Source of the DNA: an uncultured Bacteroidales bacterium
GTDB taxonomy: Bacteria > Bacteroidota > Bacteroidia > Bacteroidales > WCHB1-69
Reading direction: 5' to 3'
Assembly (NCBI GenBank): GCA_905233585.1
Contig: CAJOFD010000005.1
Location: forward strand, 32,647 to 96,646
DNA length: 64,000 bases
Part shown: positions 51,371 to 61,412 of the stretch, piece after piece
Position numbering within the stretch: position 1 is the stretch's first letter
Layout: each line of letters begins with the position of its first letter
Position numbers and translations under genes: made by a program
The notes under the pieces: generated by a model
What the model was told of the DNA's origin: nothing
The model's database searches: none
The model's input: only the letters and a program-made list of their open reading frames with translations

Positions 51371-52060
51371 TTATTTTTGTTTGTATATTGGAATTTTGTA
51401 ATTGAATAATTTTTCATGTTTTTGAGCCAACCAGTTCAATAGAGGATAATAAGCGATTAAACACACCATGGCAATTGTTCCGCCGGCAAAGACATCGGTA
51501 GCAAAGTGTTGCGATAGGTAAATGCGTGAATATGCTCCTAAAATGGCAAGACAAAAGCAAATAAATTGTATGAAATATGCTATATTATTTTTATTGTTTT
51601 TACACAGATAGTAGGTGAGTACAACAGACAAGCCGCCAAAGATGACAAAAAATGTTGTCGTGTGTCCCGAAGGAAAAGAGTGATGACTGTGCATATTTAC
51701 CCCTTCCACTATTGGAAGCATATCAAAAGAACCGATGTTTTCAAAAAAAAGTTTGGGACGTGGAGCATTCACTATATGTTTGATTATTTGTATGATTATT
51801 GTGGAAGAAAGTCCGCTGATGGCTAAATATAAGGCTGGTCCGACTTTGACAAACAACAAAATAAACACAAGCACAAAAAGACCATATTCCGCAATGGTGG
51901 TGAAAGACTTAAAAAAAATATCAAACACATGATTGTGATATGCATTCATCTGCAAATGCAATTCCGCTTTGGGTATTACATAGATAAGTATGCCCAATAG
52001 GGCAAATGTTATTGTCCATAAGGTAAAAAATAAAGCGTTGTTTTTAAAAAAATCTTTCAT
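51371..52060 (-). CDS. PAP2-family phosphatase
   Basis: KHIVNAPRPK, HHSFPSGHTTTFF, SRIYLSQHFATDVFAG. Confidence 0.9.
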   Translation of the reverse strand: MKDFFKNNALFFTLWTITFALLGILIYVIPKAELHLQMNAYHNHVFDIFFKSFTTIAEYGLFVLVFILLFVKVGPALYLAISGLSSTIIIQIIKHIVNAPRPKLFFENIGSFDMLPIVEGVNMHSHHSFPSGHTTTFFVIFGGLSVVLTYYLCKNNKNNIAYFIQFICFCLAILGAYSRIYLSQHFATDVFAGGTIAMVCLIAYYPLLNWLAQKHEKLFNYKIPIYKQK

Positions 52061-52067
52061 CTTATAA

Positions 52068-52108
52068 AAAATACAAGAGAGAGAACAATAGGTTTTTCTC
52101 TCTCTTGT
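52068..52108 (-). terminator. Intrinsic terminator downstream of the S46 peptidase
   Basis: Minus strand ACAAGAGAGAGAA...TTCTCTCTCTTGT (13-bp stem) then ATTTTTT. Confidence 0.85.
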
Positions 52109-52117
52109 TTGTATTGT

Positions 52118-54250
52118 TTATTGTACAATAGTCATTTCGTCAACCAAATATTTGGCATTGGCATATTTATCTATAATAAACAAGCAATAGCGAATATCTA
52201 AAATGATATTTCTGCACAAATCCACATCATATTGAATATCGCTCATGGTTCCTTCCCAGCATCTGTCAAAGTTAAGTCCAATCAATTCTCCTTTGGCATT
52301 AAGGACAGGGCTACCTGAATTTCCGCCTGTAGTATGGTTGGTGGCAATAAAGCAAACGGGCAATTCACCATATTTATTGGCATATCGACCATAGTCTTTG
52401 TGTTTGTACAAATCTTTCAATTTAGGTTCTACAACATAGTCGTAAATGTCAGGATTTTCTTTTTGCATAATTCCTTCTATGGTTGTGTAGTGTTTGTAAA
52501 TCATGCCGTCTTTGGGTTGATAACCTTTGATGTTGCCATATGCGACACGCAAGGTAAGGTTTGCATCAGGATAAAATGTTTTTTCGGGTTGCATTTCCAT
52601 CATGGCTTTTGTCCACAATCTGTCCAAAGAATCGGTTTGTTTGCTTAAATTGGAATATTTTGGGGCAATATTTGTATTATAATGTTCTACAATAGGAATA
52701 GTAAAGGTAAACAGAATATCTTTTTTTAGTTTGTTTAATGCCTTTTTGTCGTCCTTGGCAACTATTTCCAACATTTTGTCTTTATTGAGAAGGATGGATT
52801 TGGAATATATCTCATTGCTCAATTTAGTAAGTCCAATTTTATGTACCTTGTCTAATGTAGCATTTGGAATATCTTGTGCATTAGCGAAATATGCTGTTGC
52901 CAAAGCATCAAAAATCTCCTTATCCAAATTGCTGTTATAGTCTTTGAAAAAATTGTTGATACGCAAAGTATATTGTTGTTTTTGTTGGCTGTTTAAGGAG
53001 TCTGCTTGCAAAATTCCGTGCATTTGCCAAGCGAATTTTATGCTTTCAATACTATAGAATGCTTCCATAAAATACGATACTTCTTTGGCAATAGGACGTA
53101 ATTGGTCGTAAAAGGCTTTGTAGGCTTCAACCATACCGCCGTATTGTTGTTGCCTATCGGAATTTTCTGCTACCCATTGGTTAAAACGTTGTTCTAATTC
53201 TTGTTTATGTTTTATCACATCAAGGCGTTGAAGACCATTGTTTTGTCCTATCCATTTTTTCCAACCATTGGCAATGCCAGCGGCTTTGGCGGAATATTGA
53301 ATACGGGTAAGTTTGTCTTTTTCCATATATTTTTTGATGATATCCAAACGTTGTGTTCTCAAATCAATGGCAATTGGGTTTGTCTGGTTTTGAATCAATT
53401 CGACTGCAAATGAAGTTAAAAATTGTTGTGTCATTCCAGGATAGCCAAACACGAAAGTAAAATCATTGGTTTTAGTATCTTTTAATGAAATTGTCAAATG
53501 TTTCTTAGGCTTATATGGCACATTGTCCTTGTTGTAAGGAGCAGGTTTGCCATCTTTTCCGCAATAAATTCTGAAAACGGAAAAATCGCCAGTATGTCTT
53601 GGCCACATCCAATTGTCCGTATCTCCTCCGAATTTTCCAATATTGGAGGGAGGTGCTCCCACTAAACGAATGTCAGTAAACACTTCGTTGATAAACAACA
53701 AATATTGGTTTCCGTTGTAAATAGGCTTAACAACAGCCTTGTAATGTGTACCTTCTGTTGCTTTTTGTTGTATTGTTTTTATGTTTTGGGTAACAATGGT
53801 CTTACGCTCATTTTCTGTCATATTATTGCGTATCCCATTAAGGACTTCGGCAGTAACGTCTTTCATTTCCACCAACAATGTAACACTTAACCCGTTATTT
53901 GGTAATTCTTCATTTTTGTTTCTTGCCCAAAATCCATTGGTTAAGTAGTCGTGTTGCAAAGAACTATGCGATTGAATATATCCGTAACCACAATGGTGAT
54001 TGGTTAGTAATAAGCCTTGATCGGAAACGATTTCACCCGTACATCCGCCACCGAATAAAACAACCGCATCTTTCAAACTGCCATGATTGACATCATAAAT
54101 GTCTTTGGCTGAAATTTTCATTCCTTTTTGTTGCATATCCGATTCATTTAATTGCAACAAATAAGGCAACCACATACCTTCGTCCGCTTGTGCAATAGGT
54201 AGTAACATGCACAATAACAATCCACTGATTAAGATTCTTTTTTTACTCAT
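52118..54250 (-). CDS. S46-family dipeptidyl peptidase (DPP11-like)
   Basis: GGGCTGEIVSDQGLLLTNHHCGYGYIQSHS, HTTGGNSGSPVLNAKGELIGLNFDRCWEGTMSDIQYD. Confidence 0.92.
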   Translation of the reverse strand: MSKKRILISGLLLCMLLPIAQADEGMWLPYLLQLNESDMQQKGMKISAKDIYDVNHGSLKDAVVLFGGGCTGEIVSDQGLLLTNHHCGYGYIQSHSSLQHDYLTNGFWARNKNEELPNNGLSVTLLVEMKDVTAEVLNGIRNNMTENERKTIVTQNIKTIQQKATEGTHYKAVVKPIYNGNQYLLFINEVFTDIRLVGAPPSNIGKFGGDTDNWMWPRHTGDFSVFRIYCGKDGKPAPYNKDNVPYKPKKHLTISLKDTKTNDFTFVFGYPGMTQQFLTSFAVELIQNQTNPIAIDLRTQRLDIIKKYMEKDKLTRIQYSAKAAGIANGWKKWIGQNNGLQRLDVIKHKQELEQRFNQWVAENSDRQQQYGGMVEAYKAFYDQLRPIAKEVSYFMEAFYSIESIKFAWQMHGILQADSLNSQQKQQYTLRINNFFKDYNSNLDKEIFDALATAYFANAQDIPNATLDKVHKIGLTKLSNEIYSKSILLNKDKMLEIVAKDDKKALNKLKKDILFTFTIPIVEHYNTNIAPKYSNLSKQTDSLDRLWTKAMMEMQPEKTFYPDANLTLRVAYGNIKGYQPKDGMIYKHYTTIEGIMQKENPDIYDYVVEPKLKDLYKHKDYGRYANKYGELPVCFIATNHTTGGNSGSPVLNAKGELIGLNFDRCWEGTMSDIQYDVDLCRNIILDIRYCLFIIDKYANAKYLVDEMTIVQ

Positions 54251-54270
54251 TTTTTATTTATTATAATAAA

Positions 54271-55203
54271 TTAATACATTTTTTTTCGTTTCAACAAATA
54301 TTCCATCAACACTTGATGAAAACCATTGTTTATATCGACATCAACCAAATCAATGCGATATTGTCCACAACGAATTTTTAATTCATTCAAAAATAGCTGC
54401 ATGGATTTTTGATAAATATCTTTTAAATCACTTGCATTGAATTTAAATTGATTGCCGTTTTCCATATCTATAAATTTATATGGGCGATTTTGATAATTGA
54501 AATCCAATTCCAAATTTTTATCATAAACATGGAAAAATATCACATTGTGTTTATTGTGTCGAAGATGTTGAAGGGCTAAAAACAAATTTTCATTATCTTG
54601 AAAATCAAAAGCGTCACTGAATATAACAACTAAAGAACGTTTATGTATCTGCTCTGCAATTTCATGCAAATTTTGGGCAATATCTGTTTTGTTTTGTTCT
54701 TTAGTATCAAATAGTTGCATACACTTTTCCAATTCGGAAAACAGAAATTTGTGATGCACCGTACTTGATTTGGCTAGAGTGTGCAACAGTAATCGGTCTG
54801 TAAACAAAGACAATCCAACAGCATCTCTTTGCCGGCGGAGCAGTTGTATAAGAGCTGCTGCGGCATAAATAGAAAAATATAGTTTGTTTAAGTGTTTTAA
54901 ATCAATTATTTTTTGGGGAGGAAACAGCATTGAAGAAGAACAATCTATAATTAATTGGCATCTCAAATTGGTTTCTTCTTCAAAATCTTTTACAAACAAC
55001 TTGTCTGTTTTTCCATACAATTTCCAATCTATGTTTTTGGTGGATTCACCTGAATTGTAGGGATGATATTCTGCAAATTCTACAGAAAAACCATGAAAAG
55101 GACTTTGATGCAATCCTGTAATAAATCCTTCAACCATTTGATCGGCAATTAATTCTAAATTGTCAAATTGATAAAATTCATTGATGTCAATTTTTCTATT
55201 CAT
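54271..55203 (-). CDS. DUF58-domain protein
   Basis: GFSVEFAEYHPYNSGESTKNIDWKLYGKTDKLFVKDFEEETNLRCQLIIDCSSSM. Confidence 0.92.
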   Translation of the reverse strand: MNRKIDINEFYQFDNLELIADQMVEGFITGLHQSPFHGFSVEFAEYHPYNSGESTKNIDWKLYGKTDKLFVKDFEEETNLRCQLIIDCSSSMLFPPQKIIDLKHLNKLYFSIYAAAALIQLLRRQRDAVGLSLFTDRLLLHTLAKSSTVHHKFLFSELEKCMQLFDTKEQNKTDIAQNLHEIAEQIHKRSLVVIFSDAFDFQDNENLFLALQHLRHNKHNVIFFHVYDKNLELDFNYQNRPYKFIDMENGNQFKFNASDLKDIYQKSMQLFLNELKIRCGQYRIDLVDVDINNGFHQVLMEYLLKRKKMY

Positions 55204-55432
55204 ACACTACAAAGATAAGAAAAAATATAACATAAAAAAATCTTATTGTCATTTTGTGTTATTTTTTTGCCATGTTTGGATTTATTCATTAGGATTCAAT
55301 TGTATTTGTTGATATTGTGTTTGTAGTTAATTGTATTTTGCAGATTTATTTTTTTTATTATATAGGTTTTACTAAACAGACAAGACAAATGTTTATACAT
55401 TTTAATTAATATATATATTACTCAGTCAAACA

Positions 55433-55446
55433 TGTCATTTTGTCAG
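55433..55446 (+). promoter_or_regulatory. Candidate regulatory motif TGTCATTTTGTCAG upstream of dnaK
   Basis: Direct repeat TGTCA-TTT-TGTCA; partial second copy (TGTCATTTTGTG) near 55248. Confidence 0.35.
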
Positions 55447-55647
55447 TGTAAAACATGCTAAGCAGACATTTTTGCAGCTTTCTAAAAATTTTCAATATAT
55501 TTATATATTTCTTATTATCAATTATTTATAAAAAAATATAGCATAATATTGATGTTTGTACATAAATTGGCACAATGATTGAGAAAAGGATAAACTGAAA
55601 TAAAAAAAAATATAAACACAGAAATAAAAAGAAAGGATTTTAAAGAT

Positions 55648-57558
55648 ATGGGAAAAATAATAGGAATAGACTTAGGAACAACGAATTCATGCGTTGCAGT
55701 AATGGAAGGGAATGAACCTGTGGTTATTCCCAATAGTGAAGGGAATAGAACAACTCCTTCTATAGTAGCATTTATAGACGAAGGTGACCGTAAAGTTGGT
55801 GACCCTGCCAAACGTCAGGCGGTAACTAATCCACGTAAAACTGTATATTCTATTAAACGTTTCATGGGTGAAACTTTTGATCAAGTGGCAACGGAAATTT
55901 CAAGGGTAGGATATGAAGTTGTAAAAGGCGATAATAACACGCCACGTGTAAAAATAGACGATAGGCTTTATACCCCACAAGAAATTTCTGCCATTATTCT
56001 TCAAAAAATGAAGAAAACTGCAGAAGATTATTTGGGACAAGAAGTAACTGAAGCCGTTATTACAGTGCCTGCATATTTCAGCGACTCACAACGTCAAGCA
56101 ACAAAAGAAGCCGGTGAAATTGCTGGTTTGTCAGTAAAACGTATCATCAACGAACCTACCGCTGCTGCTTTGGCTTATGGCTTGGATAAAAAAATGGAAA
56201 ATAGCAAAGTGGCTGTATTCGACCTTGGTGGTGGTACATTTGATATTTCTATTTTGGAATTGGGAGATGGTGTTTTCGAAGTAAAATCAACCAACGGAGA
56301 TACACACCTTGGTGGTGATGACTTTGACCATGTAATTATTGATTGGTTGGCTGAAGAATTTCAAAAAGAAAATGGCATAGATTTGAGAAAAGACCCTATG
56401 GCTCACCAACGTTTGAAAGAAGCTGCAGAAAAAGCAAAAATAGAATTGTCTTCATCAACATCAACAGAAATAAACTTACCTTATATCATGCCTGTTGATG
56501 GTATGCCAAAACACTTGGTGAAAACTTTAACCCGTTCAAAATTTGAACAATTAGCCGATAGTTTGATTCGTGCAACCATCGTTCCGTGCGAAAAAGCTTT
56601 GAAAGATGCTGGAATGACTGCTGCTGATGTTGATACCGTTATTTTGGTAGGAGGTTCAACACGTATTCCTGCTATCCAAAAAGTAGTTGAAGACTTCTTC
56701 AAGAAAACTCCGTCAAAAGGAGTAAATCCAGATGAGGTTGTGGCTATTGGTGCCGCTATACAAGGTGGTGTATTGACAGGTGAAGTAAAAGACGTGTTAT
56801 TGTTAGATGTAACACCATTGTCTTTGGGTATAGAAACTTTGGGCGGCGTAATGACAAAATTAATAGAAGCCAATACGACTATTCCAACTAAGAAAACCGA
56901 AGTGTTTTCTACCGCTGCAGACAATCAACCTTCGGTAACTATAAATGTATTGCAAGGTGAACGTCCTATGGCAAAAGACAACAAACAGGTTGGTAGGTTT
57001 GACCTTGACGGTATTATGCCTGCACCTCGTGGTGTGCCTCAAATTGAAGTTTCTTTCGATATTGATGCCAATGGTATATTAAATGTATCTGCTAAGGATA
57101 AAGCCACGGGGAAAGAACAACATATCACTATTACAGCATCTTCTGGCTTAAGTGAAAGTGAAATTCAAAAAATGAAGGCTGAAGCCGCAGCCAATGCTGA
57201 AAATGACAAGAAAGTAAAAGAAGAGATAGACAAACTTAACGCTGCTGATTCTATGATATTCACAACTGACAAACAGTTGAAAGAATTTGGAGACAAATTG
57301 CCAGCAGACAAGAAAAGCCAAATAGAAGCCGCCAATGAAAAATTGCGTGAAGCACATAAAAACAGAGACATCGCTGCTATTGATACTTTAATGTCCGATT
57401 TGAATAACATTTGGCAAAGTGTATCTCAAGAAATGTATAATGCTCAAGCACAGGCTCAACAACAAGGAACCAATGCCGGTCAGCAACAAAGTTCAGAAAA
57501 CACAAACAAAACCAACGACCAAGAAGTAACTGACGTTGATTTTGAAGAAGTTAAATAA
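55648..57558 (+). CDS. dnaK: Molecular chaperone DnaK
   Basis: [18 protein letters not shown]...; full-length Hsp70. Confidence 0.98.
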   Translation: MGKIIGIDLGTTNSCVAVMEGNEPVVIPNSEGNRTTPSIVAFIDEGDRKVGDPAKRQAVTNPRKTVYSIKRFMGETFDQVATEISRVGYEVVKGDNNTPRVKIDDRLYTPQEISAIILQKMKKTAEDYLGQEVTEAVITVPAYFSDSQRQATKEAGEIAGLSVKRIINEPTAAALAYGLDKKMENSKVAVFDLGGGTFDISILELGDGVFEVKSTNGDTHLGGDDFDHVIIDWLAEEFQKENGIDLRKDPMAHQRLKEAAEKAKIELSSSTSTEINLPYIMPVDGMPKHLVKTLTRSKFEQLADSLIRATIVPCEKALKDAGMTAADVDTVILVGGSTRIPAIQKVVEDFFKKTPSKGVNPDEVVAIGAAIQGGVLTGEVKDVLLLDVTPLSLGIETLGGVMTKLIEANTTIPTKKTEVFSTAADNQPSVTINVLQGERPMAKDNKQVGRFDLDGIMPAPRGVPQIEVSFDIDANGILNVSAKDKATGKEQHITITASSGLSESEIQKMKAEAAANAENDKKVKEEIDKLNAADSMIFTTDKQLKEFGDKLPADKKSQIEAANEKLREAHKNRDIAAIDTLMSDLNNIWQSVSQEMYNAQAQAQQQGTNAGQQQSSENTNKTNDQEVTDVDFEEVK

Positions 57559-57575
57559 TATTAGTATGATGAGTG

Positions 57576-57608
57576 AAAAAGCGTAATTCTTAGGATTACG
57601 CTTTTTTT
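57576..57608 (+). terminator. Intrinsic terminator after dnaK
   Basis: AAAAAGCGTAAT...ATTACGCTTTTTTT. Confidence 0.82.
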
Positions 57609-57701
57609 AACTTTTTCAGCAACAAAGACTAAATATATTGATTTTCAATATGATTAATTCATTTTTAGGTGATAGAATCTTGTTTGAATTGATTTTTATG
57701 C

Positions 57702-57711
57702 TATCTTTGCA
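57702..57711 (+). promoter_or_regulatory. -7 promoter box of the GlmU-like gene
   Basis: TATCTTTGCA; start codon only 6 nt beyond its end. Confidence 0.65.
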
Positions 57712-57717
57712 AAGATT

Positions 57718-58899
57718 ATGAATGTAATTTTATTTGATAATAAACATAGAGGTGATTTATTGCCTTTCACTTTTACACGTCCGCAGGCTGATATTAGAGT
57801 GGGGATTTTGACCGTTCGTGAAAAATGGGAAAAACGAATAGGGGGATTTAGTTCAACTTTAACGCAAGCCTATCTCACACCCAAATATCCATTGATTACC
57901 AATGATGACAATTTATTAATCAATGCTTCAATTTGTCCTACATATGAATTGTTTGCAGCGGTTATGTCTTTAAAGTTAGGTCAAACATTAACACAAGGTG
58001 AAGAAGTTATTGCCCATAGAGTTGAAACAATACCACATGATATAGAAGACTATCGTGGAGAAATTGTAGAATTTTCCAGAAACTATACGACAATTTATCA
58101 TTTATGGGATATTTTTTCTAAAAATGAAGAAGAAATACAAATAGATTTTGATTTATTGACTAAAGGACGTGTATCACAACCTATAAGTCCAACGAATACA
58201 GTTTTTTGTCCTGAAAATGTTTTTGTAGAAGAAGGGGCAATTGTTGAATGTTCGATTATCAATGCCAAAAATGCCAAGGTGTATATTGGCAAAGATGCAG
58301 AAGTAATGGAAAATTCTGTAATACGAGGTAGTTGTGCATTGTTGGAACATGCACAACTGAAAATTGGTACCAAAGTATATGGAGCAACAACTATAGGACC
58401 TTATTCCAAAGTTGGCGGTGAAGTCAGCAATATTGTAATTTTTGGCTATTCCAACAAAGCTCATGATGGTTTTATGGGCAATTCTGTTTTGGGCGAATGG
58501 TGCAATATAGGAGCTGGTACCAATACATCTAATTTGAAAAACAACTATAGTATTGTAAAATTATGGAATTATCCTACAAGAGGCTTTAGACCGACAGGCT
58601 TGCAGTTTTGTGGTTTGATGATGGGAGACCATTCCAAATGTGGTATTAATGTTATGTTTAATACGGGAACGGTTGTTGGGGTTTCTGCTAATATTTTTGG
58701 CTCCGGCTATCAACGCAATTTCTATCCATCATTTCATTGGGGAGGCGGAACAACCAATATATCAGACTATAAACTAGATGTCGCATTAGATGTAGCAGCA
58801 AAAGTATATAAACGAAGAAATAAAGTTTTTAATGAATTAGATGGACAAATTTTGTACTCCGTATATAATCAAACGGAAGAATTTAGACACAAATACTAA
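57718..58899 (+). CDS. GlmU-family putative sugar nucleotidyltransferase
   Basis: FDNKHRGDLLPFTFTRPQADIRVGILTVREKW; left-handed beta-helix hexapeptides; NIGAGTNTSNLKNNY. Confidence 0.88.
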   Translation: MNVILFDNKHRGDLLPFTFTRPQADIRVGILTVREKWEKRIGGFSSTLTQAYLTPKYPLITNDDNLLINASICPTYELFAAVMSLKLGQTLTQGEEVIAHRVETIPHDIEDYRGEIVEFSRNYTTIYHLWDIFSKNEEEIQIDFDLLTKGRVSQPISPTNTVFCPENVFVEEGAIVECSIINAKNAKVYIGKDAEVMENSVIRGSCALLEHAQLKIGTKVYGATTIGPYSKVGGEVSNIVIFGYSNKAHDGFMGNSVLGEWCNIGAGTNTSNLKNNYSIVKLWNYPTRGFRPTGLQFCGLMMGDHSKCGINVMFNTGTVVGVSANIFGSGYQRNFYPSFHWGGGTTNISDYKLDVALDVAAKVYKRRNKVFNELDGQILYSVYNQTEEFRHKY

Positions 58900-58934
58900 A
58901 CATAGACAAAATTTGTCTTTTATAACTGATAATT

Positions 58935-61406
58935 ATGGCAAAAAAAGTAAAAATAATTAATAACGACGAAGAATTAAAAGATATTCTTAATCAAGAGGGA
59001 GGTGGGATTGTTCCCATGTTGAGTGAAGGAGACTTGCAAGAAATGATGAATACATCATTACCGGACAATATACCTTTATTAGTTCTTCGCAATATTGTAT
59101 TGTTTCCCGGTATAGTTGTTCCTGTAACAATAGGCAGACATAAATCTCTTACCTTGATAGAAGAAGCCTATAAAGAAGGAACCATTATTGGTACCGTTGT
59201 ACAAAAAGATGAATATATCGATAATCCCAAATCAAAGGATTTGTATAAAGTGGGAACTTCCGCACGAATACTCAAATTGTTTTCCATGCCCGATGGAACA
59301 AAAACTGTGCTTTTGCAAGGTTTAAGAGTATTTTCGGTATCAAAGATATACGATGCTTTTGAAGATAAATATCATTATGTAGGATATTTTAGGGCAGATG
59401 TAGAAGAGTTGGATTATAACGATTTTGACCCATTAATATCAAATAATGAAGATTTTAAAGCTACAATAGCCACTTTGGTGGATATGATGGGACAATATTT
59501 TAAATTGTCTGCAGGAGCTGATGTGCCTGATGAATTATTGACGGCTTTTGCAAAGTCTAATAATAATGTATTTATACTCAATTTTATAGCTTCAAATCTT
59601 CCGATTTCTACTACCATTAAACAACGTATTTTAGAAACAACCAATATGCTGAAGAGGGCAGACATGGTATTGGAACAAATGGCTTTAGTATTGGCAGGTG
59701 TGCAATTGAAAGCAAAGATTCAGAATAAAGCAAAAATAGAGTTGGACAAACAACAAAAAGAATATTTTCTGAATCAACAGATGAAAGCCATTCAAGATGA
59801 ACTTGGAGAAAATGGTCAGGACCAACAACTTATTAAGGATTTGAAAAAAAAGGCAAAAGCAAAGAAGTGGGATAAAACCACCCAAGAACATTTTGATAAG
59901 GAATTGGAAAAACTACAACGTATGCACCCGGCTTCGGCAGACATGAATGTGCAACTAAATTATTTGGAAGCCTTGTTAGATTTGCCATGGAATGAATATA
60001 CTCGAGATTCTTTGGATTTGGCAGAGGCTCAAAGAATTTTAGATGAAGACCATTTCGGTTTGGCTAAAATAAAAGAAAGAATTATAGAACATTTGGCTGT
60101 CTTGCATTTGCGTGGTGATATGAAAGCCCCAATTCTTTGTTTTGTTGGGCCTCCGGGAGTCGGCAAAACGTCTTTGGGAAAATCAATTGCCCGTGCAATG
60201 AACCGTAAATATGTCAGAATGTCATTAGGGGGTGTCAGAGATGAAGCTGAAATTAGGGGACATCGCAAAACTTATATCGGTGCAATGCCAGGACGTATTG
60301 TACAAAATTTACAAAAAGCTGGTAGTGCCAATCCTGTTTTTGTTTTAGATGAAATAGACAAGTTATCCGGAATGAATGGTCAAGGCGATCCTTCTGCGGC
60401 TATGCTTGAAGTACTTGATCCAGAACAAAATACACAATTTAATGACAATTATATTGAAACTCCTTTTGATTTATCACATATATTGTTCATTGCAACGGCT
60501 AACACATTGAGTACCATACCTCCTGCGTTAAGAGATAGAATGGAAATTATTGAGTTGAGCAGTTATTTGTTAGAAGAAAAAATTATGATAGCTAAACGCC
60601 ATCTTATTCCCCAACAAATAAAAGCCAACGGACTAAAAGCCAAAGATATATCTTTCTCCGATAAGATAATAGAACAAATAATTTCCGATTATACAAGAGA
60701 AGCAGGGGTGAGAACTTTGGAAAAAATGATTGCTAAAATTGTTCGTCATAGAGCATTTTGTATTGTTGGAAACAAAAAAACTACCAAAGCAGTGAAAAAA
60801 GACGATTTGGCAGAGATATTAGGTGTTCCCTTGTTCAAACGCACACAGGATTTCCAAGAAAATACCATAGGTGTAGCCAAAGGTTTGGCTTGGACATCGG
60901 TAGGGGGAGAAGTTTTGTTTGTAGAAACAGCTGTTGCCAAAAACGGGAAAGGCGGATTGGTTTTAACCGGTAATTTGGGCGATGTGATGAAAGAATCTGC
61001 AACCATTGCATATGAATACATTAAAAGCCATGCCGATACATTAAACACAACAATTGATTTTGCTAATGTTGATGTTTATGTACATGTGCCAGAAGGTGCA
61101 ACTCCAAAAGATGGTCCTTCGGCAGGCATTACAATGCTGACCGCAATGACTTCTGTATTTACCAACACTGCTATTCGACCAAATGTTGCTATGACAGGTG
61201 AAATATCTTTGCGTGGAAAGATTTTGCCTGTTGGTGGCATAAAAGAAAAAATCTTGGCAGCCAAAAGGGAAAATATCACCACCTTGGTATTACCTGCCGC
61301 CAATAGAAAAGATGTGGAAGATATTGAAAAAGAATATATTTCAGGATTGAATTTTCATTATTTTGAAAATGTGAGTGATGCTCTTGCTTTTAATTTAGGA
61401 CATTAG
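58935..61406 (+). CDS. lon: Endopeptidase La (Lon)
   Basis: FVGPPGVGKTSLGKSIARAM, PKDGPSAGITMLTAM, GGIKEKILAAKREN. Confidence 0.97.
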   Translation: MAKKVKIINNDEELKDILNQEGGGIVPMLSEGDLQEMMNTSLPDNIPLLVLRNIVLFPGIVVPVTIGRHKSLTLIEEAYKEGTIIGTVVQKDEYIDNPKSKDLYKVGTSARILKLFSMPDGTKTVLLQGLRVFSVSKIYDAFEDKYHYVGYFRADVEELDYNDFDPLISNNEDFKATIATLVDMMGQYFKLSAGADVPDELLTAFAKSNNNVFILNFIASNLPISTTIKQRILETTNMLKRADMVLEQMALVLAGVQLKAKIQNKAKIELDKQQKEYFLNQQMKAIQDELGENGQDQQLIKDLKKKAKAKKWDKTTQEHFDKELEKLQRMHPASADMNVQLNYLEALLDLPWNEYTRDSLDLAEAQRILDEDHFGLAKIKERIIEHLAVLHLRGDMKAPILCFVGPPGVGKTSLGKSIARAMNRKYVRMSLGGVRDEAEIRGHRKTYIGAMPGRIVQNLQKAGSANPVFVLDEIDKLSGMNGQGDPSAAMLEVLDPEQNTQFNDNYIETPFDLSHILFIATANTLSTIPPALRDRMEIIELSSYLLEEKIMIAKRHLIPQQIKANGLKAKDISFSDKIIEQIISDYTREAGVRTLEKMIAKIVRHRAFCIVGNKKTTKAVKKDDLAEILGVPLFKRTQDFQENTIGVAKGLAWTSVGGEVLFVETAVAKNGKGGLVLTGNLGDVMKESATIAYEYIKSHADTLNTTIDFANVDVYVHVPEGATPKDGPSAGITMLTAMTSVFTNTAIRPNVAMTGEISLRGKILPVGGIKEKILAAKRENITTLVLPAANRKDVEDIEKEYISGLNFHYFENVSDALAFNLGH

Positions 61407-61412
61407 AACAAA

